A program made the translations under genes and the position numbers. From positions 682,001-746,000 of the forward strand of contig NZ_LT900024.1 of NCBI RefSeq assembly GCF_900182925.1: a DNA stretch of 64,000 nt, written 5' to 3'. Positions within the stretch are counted from its first letter, which is position 1; every line of letters begins with the position of its first letter. The DNA is from Psychrobacter sp. LV10R520-6. GTDB lineage: Bacteria > Pseudomonadota > Gammaproteobacteria > Pseudomonadales > Moraxellaceae. Positions 29,651-39,234 of the stretch are shown piece by piece. The notes below the pieces were generated by a model that was given only the letters and a program-made list of their open reading frames with translations, did no database searches and had not been told where the DNA came from.

Positions 29651-30841
29651 ATGAGCATTGAAACGACAATGACCCGTGCATGGCAACGTCAAGCTGCTTG
29701 GTTATGGCTATTGCTGCCTCTTAGCTGGCTATATGGTTTGATAATGATGCTGCGCCGTCAAGCTTACCAAACAGGGCTGTTTAAAAGCTATCGTGCTCCT
29801 ATTCCTGTTATGGTAATCGGTAATATTACGGTCGGTGGCAGTGGTAAAACGCCACTAATTATAGCTTTGGTCAGTTATTTACAGCAGCATGGGGTAAAGG
29901 TCGGGGTCATTAGTCGCGGCTATGGTGGTGATAGTAGCAAAATGCCAGCATTAGTCACTGCAGATAGTGTACCTAGTGAAGTCGGTGATGAGCCGTGCTT
30001 GATTGTTAATATGACCGGCGCGGCGATGGCAGTATGCCCTGATCGTAAGCAAGCGATTACTCTGCTATTAGATGCGTACCCTGATTTACAGCTGATAATA
30101 GCGGATGATGGCTTACAGCATTATGCGTTGCAACGAGATATTGAATGGATTGTGGTAGATACGGCACGCGGTTTTGGTAATCAGCAGCTGTTACCGACAG
30201 GATTTTTACGGGAACCAATGTCGCGGCTAAAAAATGCTAATGTGATCTATCATGAAAAAACCAATAGCACAGTAACGCCTGCCAATCAAAAATATGGCCA
30301 TCAATACTATCATCAATACAACGATCAGTCTTCAAATACGCGTTTAACCATGCAGTTACAGCCAGATAGCTTACAACTTTTATGGCAACCTTTGTTCCCT
30401 AATGTTCAACTAAACAGCACGGAGTCTGCTGATAAATCAGCACCGACTAAAGGCAGTCAAGTCCATGCGGTTAGCGGTATTGGCTATCCGCAGCGGTTTT
30501 TTGATACGCTCAGCACGCTTGGCTTTGACGTTATTCCGCACCCTTATCCTGATCATTATGATTTTAGCCTTGCTGAGCTGTTGCAATATACCCAGCAGCC
30601 AATCATTGTCACTAGCAAAGATGCGGTAAAAATAAAGACCCTAATAATAAATGAATTATCGTTAGAAGCCAAAACTAAGCAAGCGCTCAACGATGATTAC
30701 AAAAAACTAATAAGTAGACTATGGGTATTGCCAGTAACAGCGGTGTTATCTGATGGTTGCTATCATGAACTACATCAGCAATTAACGACTTTGGGTATTC
30801 ACATTGAGAGTGATAAAGAGAGCACAATAAGCACGCCTTAG
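29651..30841 (+). CDS. lpxK: Tetraacyldisaccharide 4'-kinase
   Basis: 396 aa. It phosphorylates the lipid A disaccharide at the 4' position, the sixth step of the Raetz pathway. An N-terminal membrane-associating helix (WLWLLLPLSWLYGLIMMLRR) is followed by the P-loop GNITVGGSGKTP and the family's GVISRGYGG and ADDGLQHYALQRDIEWIVVD. It is longer than E. coli LpxK (328 aa) because of polar insertions after about residue 215 and near the C-terminus. It lies between msbA and kdsB. Confidence 0.96.
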   Translation: MSIETTMTRAWQRQAAWLWLLLPLSWLYGLIMMLRRQAYQTGLFKSYRAPIPVMVIGNITVGGSGKTPLIIALVSYLQQHGVKVGVISRGYGGDSSKMPALVTADSVPSEVGDEPCLIVNMTGAAMAVCPDRKQAITLLLDAYPDLQLIIADDGLQHYALQRDIEWIVVDTARGFGNQQLLPTGFLREPMSRLKNANVIYHEKTNSTVTPANQKYGHQYYHQYNDQSSNTRLTMQLQPDSLQLLWQPLFPNVQLNSTESADKSAPTKGSQVHAVSGIGYPQRFFDTLSTLGFDVIPHPYPDHYDFSLAELLQYTQQPIIVTSKDAVKIKTLIINELSLEAKTKQALNDDYKKLISRLWVLPVTAVLSDGCYHELHQQLTTLGIHIESDKESTISTP

Positions 30842-30898
30842 AATTTTGTATAAGTTCTTAATATGAGCTATTTGTATGACTTATTATAGGAATTAATC

Positions 30899-31762
30899 AT
30901 GTCGTCAGCACTAACTCCCGTAACATCAGTAATGCCCGCCAAAACTCATATTGTCATTCCCGCGCGTTTTAAAAGTACACGTCTACCTGGCAAGCCGCTA
31001 TTGCACATTCACGGTAAGCCCATGATACTTTGGGTAGCTGAAAAGGCACAGGTCGCTCATTTTGCCGATGATATGTGTATTGCTACTGATGATGAGCGTA
31101 TCGCTAAGGTCTGTATGGATGCCGGATATGAGGTAGTGATGACGCGTGCTGACCATGCCTCAGGTACGGATCGTTTGGCTGAGGTCGCTGCCATTAAAGG
31201 CTGGGCGGATCATGATATCGTGGTCAATATGCAAGGCGATGAGCCACTAATACCGCCGCTGCTATTAGAACAGGTCAAGACCTTATTGGTACAAGATAGC
31301 GATAGCGTCATGGCGACTTTATATGAACCTATTGATGATTACCATACCTTTATGCGTCCATCGGTAGTTAAAGTGGTTAGTCAAACTCATAACCATCAGC
31401 AGCGCGCGCTTTATTTTAGCCGTGCGCCTATACCTTGCGATCGTGATGTAGCACTGGCTATGGAAAGCAAGAGTCAGGGTTTATCAATAAAAGAGCTATC
31501 ACAATTGCCACCGCCAAAGCATGCCTATCGACACTTAGGGTTATATGCTTACCGGGTTAGCTTATTACAGCAGTTTGTCCACTGGCCACAAACGCCACTT
31601 GAGATGCTTGAGAGTTTAGAGCAATTACGGATTTTAGAAAATGGCGGTAATATTGCTATCGCTGCGGCCGCGCTTCAGTTACCAGCAGGCGTGGATACTC
31701 AAGAAGATTTAGACCGTTTAAATGCTATGAGCTTAACTGAATTTCAAAGCGATATACAATAA
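30899..31762 (+). CDS. kdsB: 3-deoxy-manno-octulosonate cytidylyltransferase (CMP-KDO synthetase)
   Basis: 287 aa. It activates KDO with CTP for inner-core LPS synthesis. The motif [23 protein letters not shown] opens the nucleotidyltransferase fold; NMQGDEPLI and [11 protein letters not shown] are the substrate-contacting segments, and [10 protein letters not shown] and [10 protein letters not shown] are family hallmarks. It has about 15 extra N-terminal residues and an insertion after APIPCDR ([19 protein letters not shown]) relative to E. coli (248 aa). Confidence 0.96.
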   Translation: MSSALTPVTSVMPAKTHIVIPARFKSTRLPGKPLLHIHGKPMILWVAEKAQVAHFADDMCIATDDERIAKVCMDAGYEVVMTRADHASGTDRLAEVAAIKGWADHDIVVNMQGDEPLIPPLLLEQVKTLLVQDSDSVMATLYEPIDDYHTFMRPSVVKVVSQTHNHQQRALYFSRAPIPCDRDVALAMESKSQGLSIKELSQLPPPKHAYRHLGLYAYRVSLLQQFVHWPQTPLEMLESLEQLRILENGGNIAIAAAALQLPAGVDTQEDLDRLNAMSLTEFQSDIQ

Positions 31763-31859
31763 ATAGCCTAAATATAAGTTAAGCTAAGCTATGTTCTTAA
31801 AATAAGTTTTAAAATTATTACGAAATTCCAAGTGCCTATCAAGTTATGGAGCAGTAAGT

Positions 31860-32999
31860 GTGAGTGACATGACAGATGCAACGAGTATGACAGATAGTAT
31901 CTATTTTGCGCCGCTATTACCGTGGCAGCAACACCTATGGACACAGCTTACCAATCGAGTATTAACACCGCCGCAGTCGTTACCGCATGCACTGTTAGCT
32001 GCTGGTATGCAAGGGATGGGCAAACGTGCGTTTGTTTGGCGCTTGGTGGCGTGGTTATTATGTCGCGAACGTAGCAGTCATCCCTTGGGTGCCTGCGGCG
32101 ATTGCGAAAGCTGTCAATGGCTAAGATCTGGTACTCATCCAAGCTTGCAAGTGTTACCTATTATCACTATGCCAATCAGTGCCGACCATGCTAATAGCAG
32201 GGAAGCATCAAGCAGTACTACGAAAAAGAGTAAATCAAATAAAAAGTCTGCAAAATCAGTAAGCAATGCCGCGCTGACGATAAAGGTTGATGACATCCGT
32301 GCATTGCAGCCTTTTATCTATCAAGGCGGGCGAGGGATGCGAATTTGTGTGTTAGACCACGCCGAGCAAATGACCATTGCCGCCGCTAATGCGTTGTTGA
32401 AGACCTTAGAAGAACCGCAAGCGCAAGTCCATCTTTTTCTTATTAGTGATACCCCTGCGCAGCTCCTACCCACTATTAAAAGCCGTGTCCAGCAGCTGGC
32501 ACTGCAATCTATTGATGCCAAGGTCGCGCTGGAGTATGTCACCCAAGCGTTGGGTAGCACTGTCAATCGTGAAGCTGTTGGTAATGAGGCGATTGAACAG
32601 CTGTTACAATTGGCAAATGGCGCGCCTTTAGCCGCTATCGATTTAGCTCAGGCGCCATGGTATAGCAAACGCGCACTGTGGTTAACCACGTGGCAAGCGC
32701 TACGTAGTGGCAAACGTAGTAGTGTGGCAGCAAGCGACTATTGGCAAAACCAGCTCAGTATCGCAGAATTTATCAAGCTGTCCGAGCTGATGTTACTCGA
32801 TATCCGGCGTGTTTGTTTGGGGCTTAACGCGGTTCAAAAAGATGTCAATTTGTTAGCAGCACTAAAAGACTATCAACCTTCCGATAGCGCGTTAGAGGCA
32901 TTAGCAATTAGCTTACAACAGACGAAAATGTCACTACAACAAAATGTGCAAGAAAAATTTGGCTATGATAAGCTAATGCAAGATTTGACGCTTCTATAG
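31860..32999 (+). CDS. holB: DNA polymerase III delta-prime subunit
   Basis: 379 aa beginning at GTG, with GGAG upstream. It is part of the clamp loader. Visible: AAGMQGMGKRAFVWRLVAWLLC at the modified P-loop, a zinc-binding cluster with cysteines in LCRERSSHPLGACGDCESCQW, and the conserved ANALLKTLEEPQAQVHLFLISD with SRVQQL. A Ser/Lys-rich low-complexity insertion (residues about 105-135) precedes the IKVDDIRAL strand. pilZ follows after about 150 bases, as in Pseudomonas. Confidence 0.92.
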   Translation: MSDMTDATSMTDSIYFAPLLPWQQHLWTQLTNRVLTPPQSLPHALLAAGMQGMGKRAFVWRLVAWLLCRERSSHPLGACGDCESCQWLRSGTHPSLQVLPIITMPISADHANSREASSSTTKKSKSNKKSAKSVSNAALTIKVDDIRALQPFIYQGGRGMRICVLDHAEQMTIAAANALLKTLEEPQAQVHLFLISDTPAQLLPTIKSRVQQLALQSIDAKVALEYVTQALGSTVNREAVGNEAIEQLLQLANGAPLAAIDLAQAPWYSKRALWLTTWQALRSGKRSSVAASDYWQNQLSIAEFIKLSELMLLDIRRVCLGLNAVQKDVNLLAALKDYQPSDSALEALAISLQQTKMSLQQNVQEKFGYDKLMQDLTLL

Positions 33000-33150
33000 T
33001 TTAGTGTTGATAATCTAGCCTCTATAACCGAATACTGCGTAATCTAAATAAAAAGCCAGATTACAATTTTATATTATTAGTCTAAATGCTGTTAACAAAG
33101 CATTTAGATAAAAAAGCATTTAGAAATACATTTAATTTGGGGAGCTGATC

Positions 33151-33498
33151 ATGGCAATGCCAGGACGTGGCGGGATTGTTATCTGTCATATTGCAGATGT
33201 CGCAACGTTATATGCCAGCTACTTATCTTTTGTAAGTAATGGTGCCTTGTTTGTTCCCTCTAACCGCGTTCAGCAGCTGGGCGATGAGGTGTTTATTGCT
33301 GTTACGCTACCCAATTCCAGTGAACGCTTACCGATGAATGGTAAGGTGGTTTGGATCAATCAAAAAGCCCAAGCCAGTCGTCCAGTAGGTTTTGCCGTAC
33401 AGATGGGCACTGATGTCGCAGGACAAAGAATCAAGAACGAAGTTGAACGCTTATTGGCCGGTAAAATTGATGGTTTGCAGTCTACTTATACTATGTAA
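33151..33498 (+). CDS. pilZ: PilZ-domain type IV pilus protein
   Basis: 115 aa with GGGGAG before the ATG. It is a short single-domain PilZ of the type needed for type IV pilus assembly. The domain lacks the RxxxR and D/NxSxxG c-di-GMP-binding motifs (SFVSNGALFVPSN replaces them), as is usual for this founding member. Its neighbour holB upstream matches the conserved holB-pilZ context. Its stop codon abuts an inverted-repeat unit. A 10-bp inverted repeat (tctaaatgct/agcatttaga, 33081-33108) lies between holB and this gene. Confidence 0.88.
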   Translation: MAMPGRGGIVICHIADVATLYASYLSFVSNGALFVPSNRVQQLGDEVFIAVTLPNSSERLPMNGKVVWINQKAQASRPVGFAVQMGTDVAGQRIKNEVERLLAGKIDGLQSTYTM

Positions 33499-33593
33499 TA
33501 CCATTGCCAAAGAGTAAGCTAAGAGTGTCAGACTCGTTAAGCCTACTCATTGTAATGCCTGCACTTGTCTTCTTTAGTTTTTGGCAATGGTAT
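33498..33593. repeat. 96-bp inverted-repeat unit after pilZ
   Basis: ataccattgccaaa at 33498-33511 and its reverse complement at 33580-33593, a perfect 14-bp terminal inverted repeat around 68 bases. It begins on the last base of the pilZ stop codon. It could be a small MITE or a palindromic terminator element. Confidence 0.6.
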
Positions 33594-33630
33594 ATATTAT
33601 ATCGTCATAATATTCTGGTAGTAGCTCCCT

Positions 33631-34644
33631 TTAATAACGTGGGGGCACATACATATCGTCCGGAATAGGCTCGCGATAGTACTCATCATCACGTTTGCGA
33701 TCTGGCAATTCCACCTCTTCACGCGGCACCTCTTTATAGGGTATCTGCTCAAGCAGATGAGCGATACAGTTTAGGCGCGCACGTTTTTTACTATTACCCT
33801 CAACTACCCACCACGGCGCTTCGGGAATATGGGTACGCTCAAACATGGTCTCTTTCGCCTTAGTATAATCCTCCCAGCGTCGACGAGATTGCAAGTCCAT
33901 TGCCGACAGTTTCCACTGCTTGAGTGGGTCATGAATCCTACTCATAAAGCGCGAATGCTGCTCATCATCGGTGATCGAAAACCAATATTTCACTAAGCGG
34001 ATACCAGAGCGTACTAGCATGCGCTCAAACTCGGGCACCGACTGAAAAAACTCCTCGTACTGCTCATCGGTACAAAATCCCATTACTCGCTCAACGCCAA
34101 CACGGTTATACCAGCTGCGATCAAACAGCACGATCTCGCCAGCTGCTGGCAAGTGGGCAACATAACGTTGAAAATACCACTGCGACTGCTCGCGCTCTGT
34201 TGGTGCAGGTAGAGCCGCTACTCTACAAACTCGTGGGTTTAGTCGCTGGGTAATGCGTTTGATCGCGCCGCCTTTACCGGCAGAGTCACGGCCTTCGAAT
34301 ATTACTACGATACGCTCACCGCGATCAACCACCCAATCTTGTAATTTAATCAGCTCACGTTGCAAGCGTACCAGCTCTTGGAAATACATACGGCGATCAA
34401 GCCGGTCTTGCTCGGTCATCTCAAAGCCATCAAAACGAAAATCGCGTATATAATCATCTACTTCGTTTTCAAGCTCTTCATCATAAGTATCGATTAAATC
34501 TTCATGCATTTTGCGGCGCAGCTCATCATTAAAAATTTCTTTATCCATCCGCTCAATGAAGTTACTTTGTTCAGCTGAGCTGAGCTCGCTACGTTCTTGC
34601 GGCGTTAGAGATTTTGGGTCAATTGTTGAAGGTATCCTCGCCAT
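33631..34644 (-). CDS. ppk2: Polyphosphate kinase 2
   Basis: 337 aa with AAGGAGTG before the ATG. PPK2 enzymes transfer phosphate between polyphosphate and nucleoside diphosphates or monophosphates. Walker A GRDSAGKGG, the lid region (NPRVCRVAALPAPTEREQSQWYFQRY) and Walker B-like EIVLFDRSWYNR are present. The C-terminal VEGNSKKRARLNCIAHLL is the family signature. A highly charged N-terminal helix region of about 90 residues precedes the kinase domain. Class I length suggests use of nucleoside diphosphates (inference). The gene is monocistronic. Confidence 0.95.
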   Translation of the reverse strand: MARIPSTIDPKSLTPQERSELSSAEQSNFIERMDKEIFNDELRRKMHEDLIDTYDEELENEVDDYIRDFRFDGFEMTEQDRLDRRMYFQELVRLQRELIKLQDWVVDRGERIVVIFEGRDSAGKGGAIKRITQRLNPRVCRVAALPAPTEREQSQWYFQRYVAHLPAAGEIVLFDRSWYNRVGVERVMGFCTDEQYEEFFQSVPEFERMLVRSGIRLVKYWFSITDDEQHSRFMSRIHDPLKQWKLSAMDLQSRRRWEDYTKAKETMFERTHIPEAPWWVVEGNSKKRARLNCIAHLLEQIPYKEVPREEVELPDRKRDDEYYREPIPDDMYVPPRY

Positions 34645-34748
34645 AGTACACTCCTTATGAGTCAGTTCAGATTCATTTGTTATTGTTGCTACTTACTTTA
34701 GCACATCTAATCTTGAGCCTAAAAATCTAATCTTCAGTCAAAACAAGC

Positions 34749-34832
34749 TATAGTCAATCTAATTCAAAAACGGCACGTTGCTACAAGCGTAGTCCTTTTA
34801 TAGCGTAGTCCTTTTATTTTGGATCGGCTATA
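34749..34832 (-). repeat. Dispersed intergenic repeat, diverged copy E with internal tandem duplication
   Basis: 84 bp. Its reverse complement begins tatagccgatccaaaataaa and ends gattgactata, resembling copy A ends. Inside, the 16-mer agcgtagtccttttat is perfectly duplicated (34786-34801, 34802-34817). It lies in the 330-base gap between the convergent/tandem ppk2 and thiolase genes, which otherwise holds only promoter and terminator sequence. Confidence 0.5.
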
Positions 34833-34904
34833 TGCTTTATGATTTATTATTCATTCTATCAATTATTTCTATTTCTTTATGAGAACAATCCTAATTAATA
34901 GTCA

Positions 34905-34944
34905 AAAAATTACCCTCTAATCAATCGATTAAAGGGTAATTTTT
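34905..34944 (-). terminator. Terminator of the thiolase gene
   Basis: aaaaattaccct / agggtaattttt, a perfect 12-bp stem about 30 bases after the thiolase stop. Symmetric A/T flanks would allow it to act in both directions. Confidence 0.75.
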
Positions 34945-34974
34945 ATAACTCAATCAGATAAAAACTAGATGCTA

Positions 34975-36834
34975 TTACTTCTCTAAGATGCAAGTCACGC
35001 CTTGGCCACCAGCGGTACAAATAGAGATAAGGGCACGACCTGAGCCTTTTTGATCCAGTAATTTAGCAGCAGTGGCTAAAATACGACCGCCAGTTGCGGC
35101 AAATGGATGTCCGGCAGCGAGTGATGAGCCATTCACGTTTAGCTTGCTACGGTCAATAGAGCCTAATGGCGCATCAAGTCCCAAGCGCTCTTGGCAGAAA
35201 GTGTCATCTTCCCAAGCGGTTAGTGTTGATAACACTTGTGAGGCAAACGCTTCATGAATCTCATAAAAATCGAAGTCTTGTAAACTAAGACCCGCACGCT
35301 CAAGCATACGCGGTACCGCGTAAGCTGGGGCCATCAGTAAGCCTTCTTTATTACCAGATTTACCAATAAAGTCAACAGCGGCCGTTTCTTGATGCACGAT
35401 ATAAGCAAGAGGCTTAAGGCCGTGCGCTTCTGCCCATTCATCATTAGCCAATAGCACACACGAAGCACCATCCGTTAATGGGGTAGAGTTAGCCGCAGTC
35501 ATGGTTGGATTGGCATTCTTTTTACCAAACACCGGCTTGAGTTTACCCAGCTTCTCAAGGGTAGAATCTGGACGCAAATTATTGTCTCGAGTCAGGCCTT
35601 TATAGGGCGTGATTAGATCATCAAAGAAGCCTTCATCATAGGCACGTGCTAAGTTTTTATGGCTATTAAACGCCAGCTCATCTTGATCTTCACGGCTGAC
35701 ATTCCATTCAAGCGCAGTGATTGCTTGATGATCGCCCATTGATAGCCCCGTACGTGGCTCACCATTTTGTGGAGAATCGATTAAGTCTTTTGGATTAAGG
35801 CCCATCAGTGCTTGCAAACGTTGCTTATTATTTTTAGCAGCGCCTAGCTTAATAATGACTTTACGTAGACCGTCGCCGATAGCGATAGGGGCATCTGATG
35901 TGGTGTCAACGCCGCCAGTAATGGCTGAATCAATGATGCCAAGCGCAATTTTATTAGCAGAGGCAAACGTTGCTTGTAGACCGGTGCCGCAAGCTTGTGA
36001 GATGTCATAAGTCGGGGTATGCGGATCTAGAGCGGTATTGAGTGCCGACTCACGGGTTAAGTTGATGTCGCGGCTTAGCTTCATTACTGCACCAGCGACG
36101 ACTTCGCCCAGTTGCTCGTCTTGCAAATTATAGCGTTCAATCAGACCATTAAGCGCGGCAGTAAGCATATCAATATTGCTAGCATCGGCATACGGGCCGT
36201 TTGAGCGAGCAAATGGAATACGGTTGCCACCTAAAATAGCGACGCGATGCTGGCCTGAAACGAGTTTGGTACTACTGGTCTTTTTAGCTGCGGTACGCGT
36301 TTTTTTGACTGCGGCTTTGTCGGATTTTTTATCACTGTTGCTTTTATCAGTGCTAGATTTTTTGGGGTCAGCCTCTTTTTCTGCTGATTTTTCGTTACCT
36401 TTTCCAGTTGATTTTGTAGCTGTATTTGAGTTAGCAGTGGTATCAAAAACGTTCATATCGTCAGCGTCATCTTTTTCAGTAACGTTGTTTTCTTTAGCAT
36501 CGTTATCGAGGTCAGCAGCTTGTGAATTGGCAGTAGTATTTAATTCATTGAGCTCTTTAAGTTCATTAGACTCATCAATTAAGTCCTCTTTAAGCTTGGC
36601 TTTTTTCTGCGCTTGTTCTTCAGTTTGACTGTCTGTTTTATCACCATCCACTAATTCGCCCTCAGTATCGACAATATCAGTTGCCTGTTTGAGCTCAGCG
36701 ATAGAGTCATAATACCCATTGCTCTCTTTATCGTTGTTCTTAGTTTGGTTACTAGTGTTTTTATTGTCAGTTACTGTGTTGTTCTTTTTGACAACAGTGC
36801 TTTCAATGACAGGGCTATTCTTTTCGTTAGTCAT
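34975..36834 (-). CDS. Acetyl-CoA acetyltransferase (FadA2/FadI-like thiolase) with long N-terminal extension
   Basis: 619 aa with AAGGACA before the ATG. Residues 1-191 are an unusual disordered extension, acidic at first (many D/E/N) and then Lys/Ala/Ser-rich. The thiolase core runs from about 192: nucleophile C282 (SQACGTG), H576 (GHPFAATGG), C606 (CTAGGQG) and the EIHEAFASQ motif. It cleaves or condenses acyl-CoA with acetyl-CoA. It is divergent from a FabG4-type reductase and a MaoC hydratase, the same arrangement as mycobacterial fadA2/fabG4-htdX, suggesting they act on the same acyl chain intermediates. The extension is longer than anything standard in the family. Confidence 0.9.
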   Translation of the reverse strand: MTNEKNSPVIESTVVKKNNTVTDNKNTSNQTKNNDKESNGYYDSIAELKQATDIVDTEGELVDGDKTDSQTEEQAQKKAKLKEDLIDESNELKELNELNTTANSQAADLDNDAKENNVTEKDDADDMNVFDTTANSNTATKSTGKGNEKSAEKEADPKKSSTDKSNSDKKSDKAAVKKTRTAAKKTSSTKLVSGQHRVAILGGNRIPFARSNGPYADASNIDMLTAALNGLIERYNLQDEQLGEVVAGAVMKLSRDINLTRESALNTALDPHTPTYDISQACGTGLQATFASANKIALGIIDSAITGGVDTTSDAPIAIGDGLRKVIIKLGAAKNNKQRLQALMGLNPKDLIDSPQNGEPRTGLSMGDHQAITALEWNVSREDQDELAFNSHKNLARAYDEGFFDDLITPYKGLTRDNNLRPDSTLEKLGKLKPVFGKKNANPTMTAANSTPLTDGASCVLLANDEWAEAHGLKPLAYIVHQETAAVDFIGKSGNKEGLLMAPAYAVPRMLERAGLSLQDFDFYEIHEAFASQVLSTLTAWEDDTFCQERLGLDAPLGSIDRSKLNVNGSSLAAGHPFAATGGRILATAAKLLDQKGSGRALISICTAGGQGVTCILEK

Positions 36835-37456
36835 AAAATTGTCCTTAAAATATATAGATGAAAATGTAATAGGAAAACAGCTGCGATAAGTAAAACATGC
36901 TATTAATATATAAGATGGTAGCTGTTTATGATAATAACTTTTACCGTGTTATTGTATGTCTTTAGCAAGTCAGGTAACGGTTACTTACTTTTGGATAGAG
37001 TTTCAGTACACAAACAGGTTGGTAACGATTGTTGACATTGAATCAGAGTATATTCGATAATATATTGTTATCAATACGTAAAGTAATTATAACTTATAGG
37101 TTTTATCTTAACATAAGCGTTAATTTTTTAAATATAGAGAAGGTAACTGTCTGGTCTATAGATTGTTGTGGGCTACTGGTTTGTCGACAGATCTTTATAG
37201 AGATTACTGGATTTTGGACTTGTTTACGACGGGCGTGTATAGTTAAGACAGTTTTATAGCTATTTATTAAATACCAATAACTTTTAATAATTATAATGGT
37301 TATGAGTCTTTATACATAAGCTCCTATAATAAGTGCCTATATTAAATAATAAGTGCCTATGTTAAGCGCTTAAGCGCACTGTTGGGCACGTTGTTAGGCG
37401 CATTATATTTTTTGTTTACCCTTATTTAATTTAACCGCTAACTACAGGAATATGTT
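36835..37456. promoter_or_regulatory. Divergent promoter region between thiolase and fabG4
   Basis: 622 bases, very AT-rich, no credible gene. Near the fabG4 side is a 15-bp direct repeat ataataagtgcctat at 37326-37340 and 37346-37360 (centre spacing 20, two helical turns), followed by a perfect palindrome gcgcttaagcgc at 37366-37377. These look like binding sites for a regulator of the acyl-chain genes, but no site consensus is recognised. Confidence 0.4.
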
Positions 37457-38857
37457 ATGTCAGACCGTTATGGTGATTTTGTTCAGTCTTCTCTTGGCAA
37501 AAAAGTTGCGAAAAACTTAGGTTTACCCTTACCAGTAAATCTTGATCGTTTCGAAAGTGGTCAGCGTCTGGTTCGAGGCAGCGTACTCGTTGGTTCAGCC
37601 ACGGGTGACGATAAGCGTATCAGTGAATCAGTAGCTCGTATTTTTTCGGATCTACATGCAGAAGTATTCGTTAATAGCTCTGATAGCATCAAGGACGCTC
37701 TCGCCGATGCGGATATTGAAGCAAAAGCCAACACTGGCGGCGATGATAAGTTCAAAGTATTATTATTTGATGCCAGCAATATCAGTAACGCTGATGAGCT
37801 TAAACAGGTTTATGAGTTCTTTCACACGGTTGCACGCCGCGTTGAGAGATCAGGTCGCGTCATCATTATCGGTCGTCCGCCTGAAGCTATTGATGATATC
37901 GAAAATGCACTTGCCCAGCGTGCCCTTGAAGGCTTTGTGAAGTCTGTCGGTAAAGAATTTAAACGCGGTATTACGGCGCAGCTTATCTATGTCGCTGAAG
38001 GCGCTGAGCAAAACCTTGACTCAACGCTACGCTTCTTTACTTCAGCGCGCTCAGCTTATGTCTCAGGACAAGTGGTACGTGTTGGTAAGGGCAAGACCTT
38101 TGATGTCGATTGGACGCAGCCGCTAGGTGGAAAAACCATGCTGGTCACTGGCGCAAGCCGCGGTATTGGTGAAGCAATTGCCCGGTTGTTGGCTCGTGAA
38201 GGCGCTCATGTGATTTGTCTGGATGTTCCGCAGCAGCAAGCTGACTTACAAAAAGTGGCTAGTGAGATTAGTGGCTCAGCATTGATGCTCGACATCACTA
38301 ATGAGGATGCTGGCGAAGAAATAGCGGATGCTGCTGAAAAACGTGGTGGTCTTGACGCTGTTATTCACAATGCTGGCGTGACTCGTGATAAGACGCTCGC
38401 TAACATGGATGAGAAAAAGTGGGATATGGTCATCAATATCAACCTTGCTAGTATTGCTAAGCTTAATCATTACATGCTTGCCAATGATGTTTTAAAAGAT
38501 GACGCGCGTATTGTTTGTGTGTCGTCAATCTCAGGAATTGCCGGAAACCCTGGCCAGACCAACTATGCGACCTCTAAAGCAGGGGTTATTGGACTGGTCG
38601 ATGCGACGGCTAAACAGTTAGAAAACAATGCAAAAGGTATGACCATTAATGCGGTGGCGCCAGGCTTCATCGAAACGCAAATGACCGAAGCGATTCCATT
38701 TGCGATTCGCGAAGCTGGTCGCCGTATGAATTCAATGAGCCAAGGGGGATTGCCGGTAGATGTTGCCGAAACGATTGCATGGTTTGCTTCACCTGCTTCG
38801 GGTGGACTAAACGGCAATACTATCCGCGTTTGCGGTCAAAGCTTATTGGGTGCTTAA
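37457..38857 (+). CDS. fabG4: 3-oxoacyl-ACP/CoA reductase, FabG4 (high-molecular-weight) type
   Basis: 466 aa with AGGAAT before the ATG. The first about 220 residues are an extra flavodoxin-like/degenerate Rossmann domain (GSVLVGSATGDDKR...). The C-terminal short-chain dehydrogenase domain is complete: cofactor motif TGASRGIGEA at 231-240, N-A-G at 305-307, and catalytic S357, Y370 and K374. This two-domain architecture matches mycobacterial FabG4, an NADH-dependent 3-ketoacyl-CoA reductase, rather than the about 245-aa housekeeping FabG. MaoC follows on the same strand after a terminator. Confidence 0.92.
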   Translation: MSDRYGDFVQSSLGKKVAKNLGLPLPVNLDRFESGQRLVRGSVLVGSATGDDKRISESVARIFSDLHAEVFVNSSDSIKDALADADIEAKANTGGDDKFKVLLFDASNISNADELKQVYEFFHTVARRVERSGRVIIIGRPPEAIDDIENALAQRALEGFVKSVGKEFKRGITAQLIYVAEGAEQNLDSTLRFFTSARSAYVSGQVVRVGKGKTFDVDWTQPLGGKTMLVTGASRGIGEAIARLLAREGAHVICLDVPQQQADLQKVASEISGSALMLDITNEDAGEEIADAAEKRGGLDAVIHNAGVTRDKTLANMDEKKWDMVININLASIAKLNHYMLANDVLKDDARIVCVSSISGIAGNPGQTNYATSKAGVIGLVDATAKQLENNAKGMTINAVAPGFIETQMTEAIPFAIREAGRRMNSMSQGGLPVDVAETIAWFASPASGGLNGNTIRVCGQSLLGA

Positions 38858-39017
38858 TTGTCATTTATCTGTAACCATGAGCTCGAAATAGCTAGATATT
38901 ATCAACACATAATGAGTTGTATTTATAATATATAAATAATTCTAAATATTTGATTTTAATAGTTATTTTTAATTCAGCTCACATATGCTTACGAAAAAAT
39001 TACTAATAAATTGTAAT

Positions 39018-39043
39018 AAAGCTGCCCAAGGGTGGCTTTTTTA
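39018..39043 (+). terminator. Terminator after fabG4
   Basis: gctgccc / gggtggc with G-U pairs and a minimal loop, then T6; 160 bases after the stop. The rest of the 377-base gap to the MaoC gene shows only AT-rich sequence. Confidence 0.6.
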
Positions 39044-39234
39044 TGATAAAAACACAGGCCTAACAAGCTAAATTAGCGGTTGTCGTTTTTATATTCGCTT
39101 ATTTTTGTATTCGCTTATACCGTTGATTGGACTTATCGTGTTATCCATCGTTTAATAAAATGCTGTAATATAGCCACTCAATAGCCCATGGATGCGCTAA
39201 GAAAATTTGCTCAAGCCTCACTTAGGATAGATTT

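Noticed and set aside
37029..37259. 76-aa ORF in the thiolase/fabG4 gap
   Set aside because: Starts at TTG without ribosome site, Cys/Ile/Trp composition unlike coding sequence, in an AT-rich promoter region.
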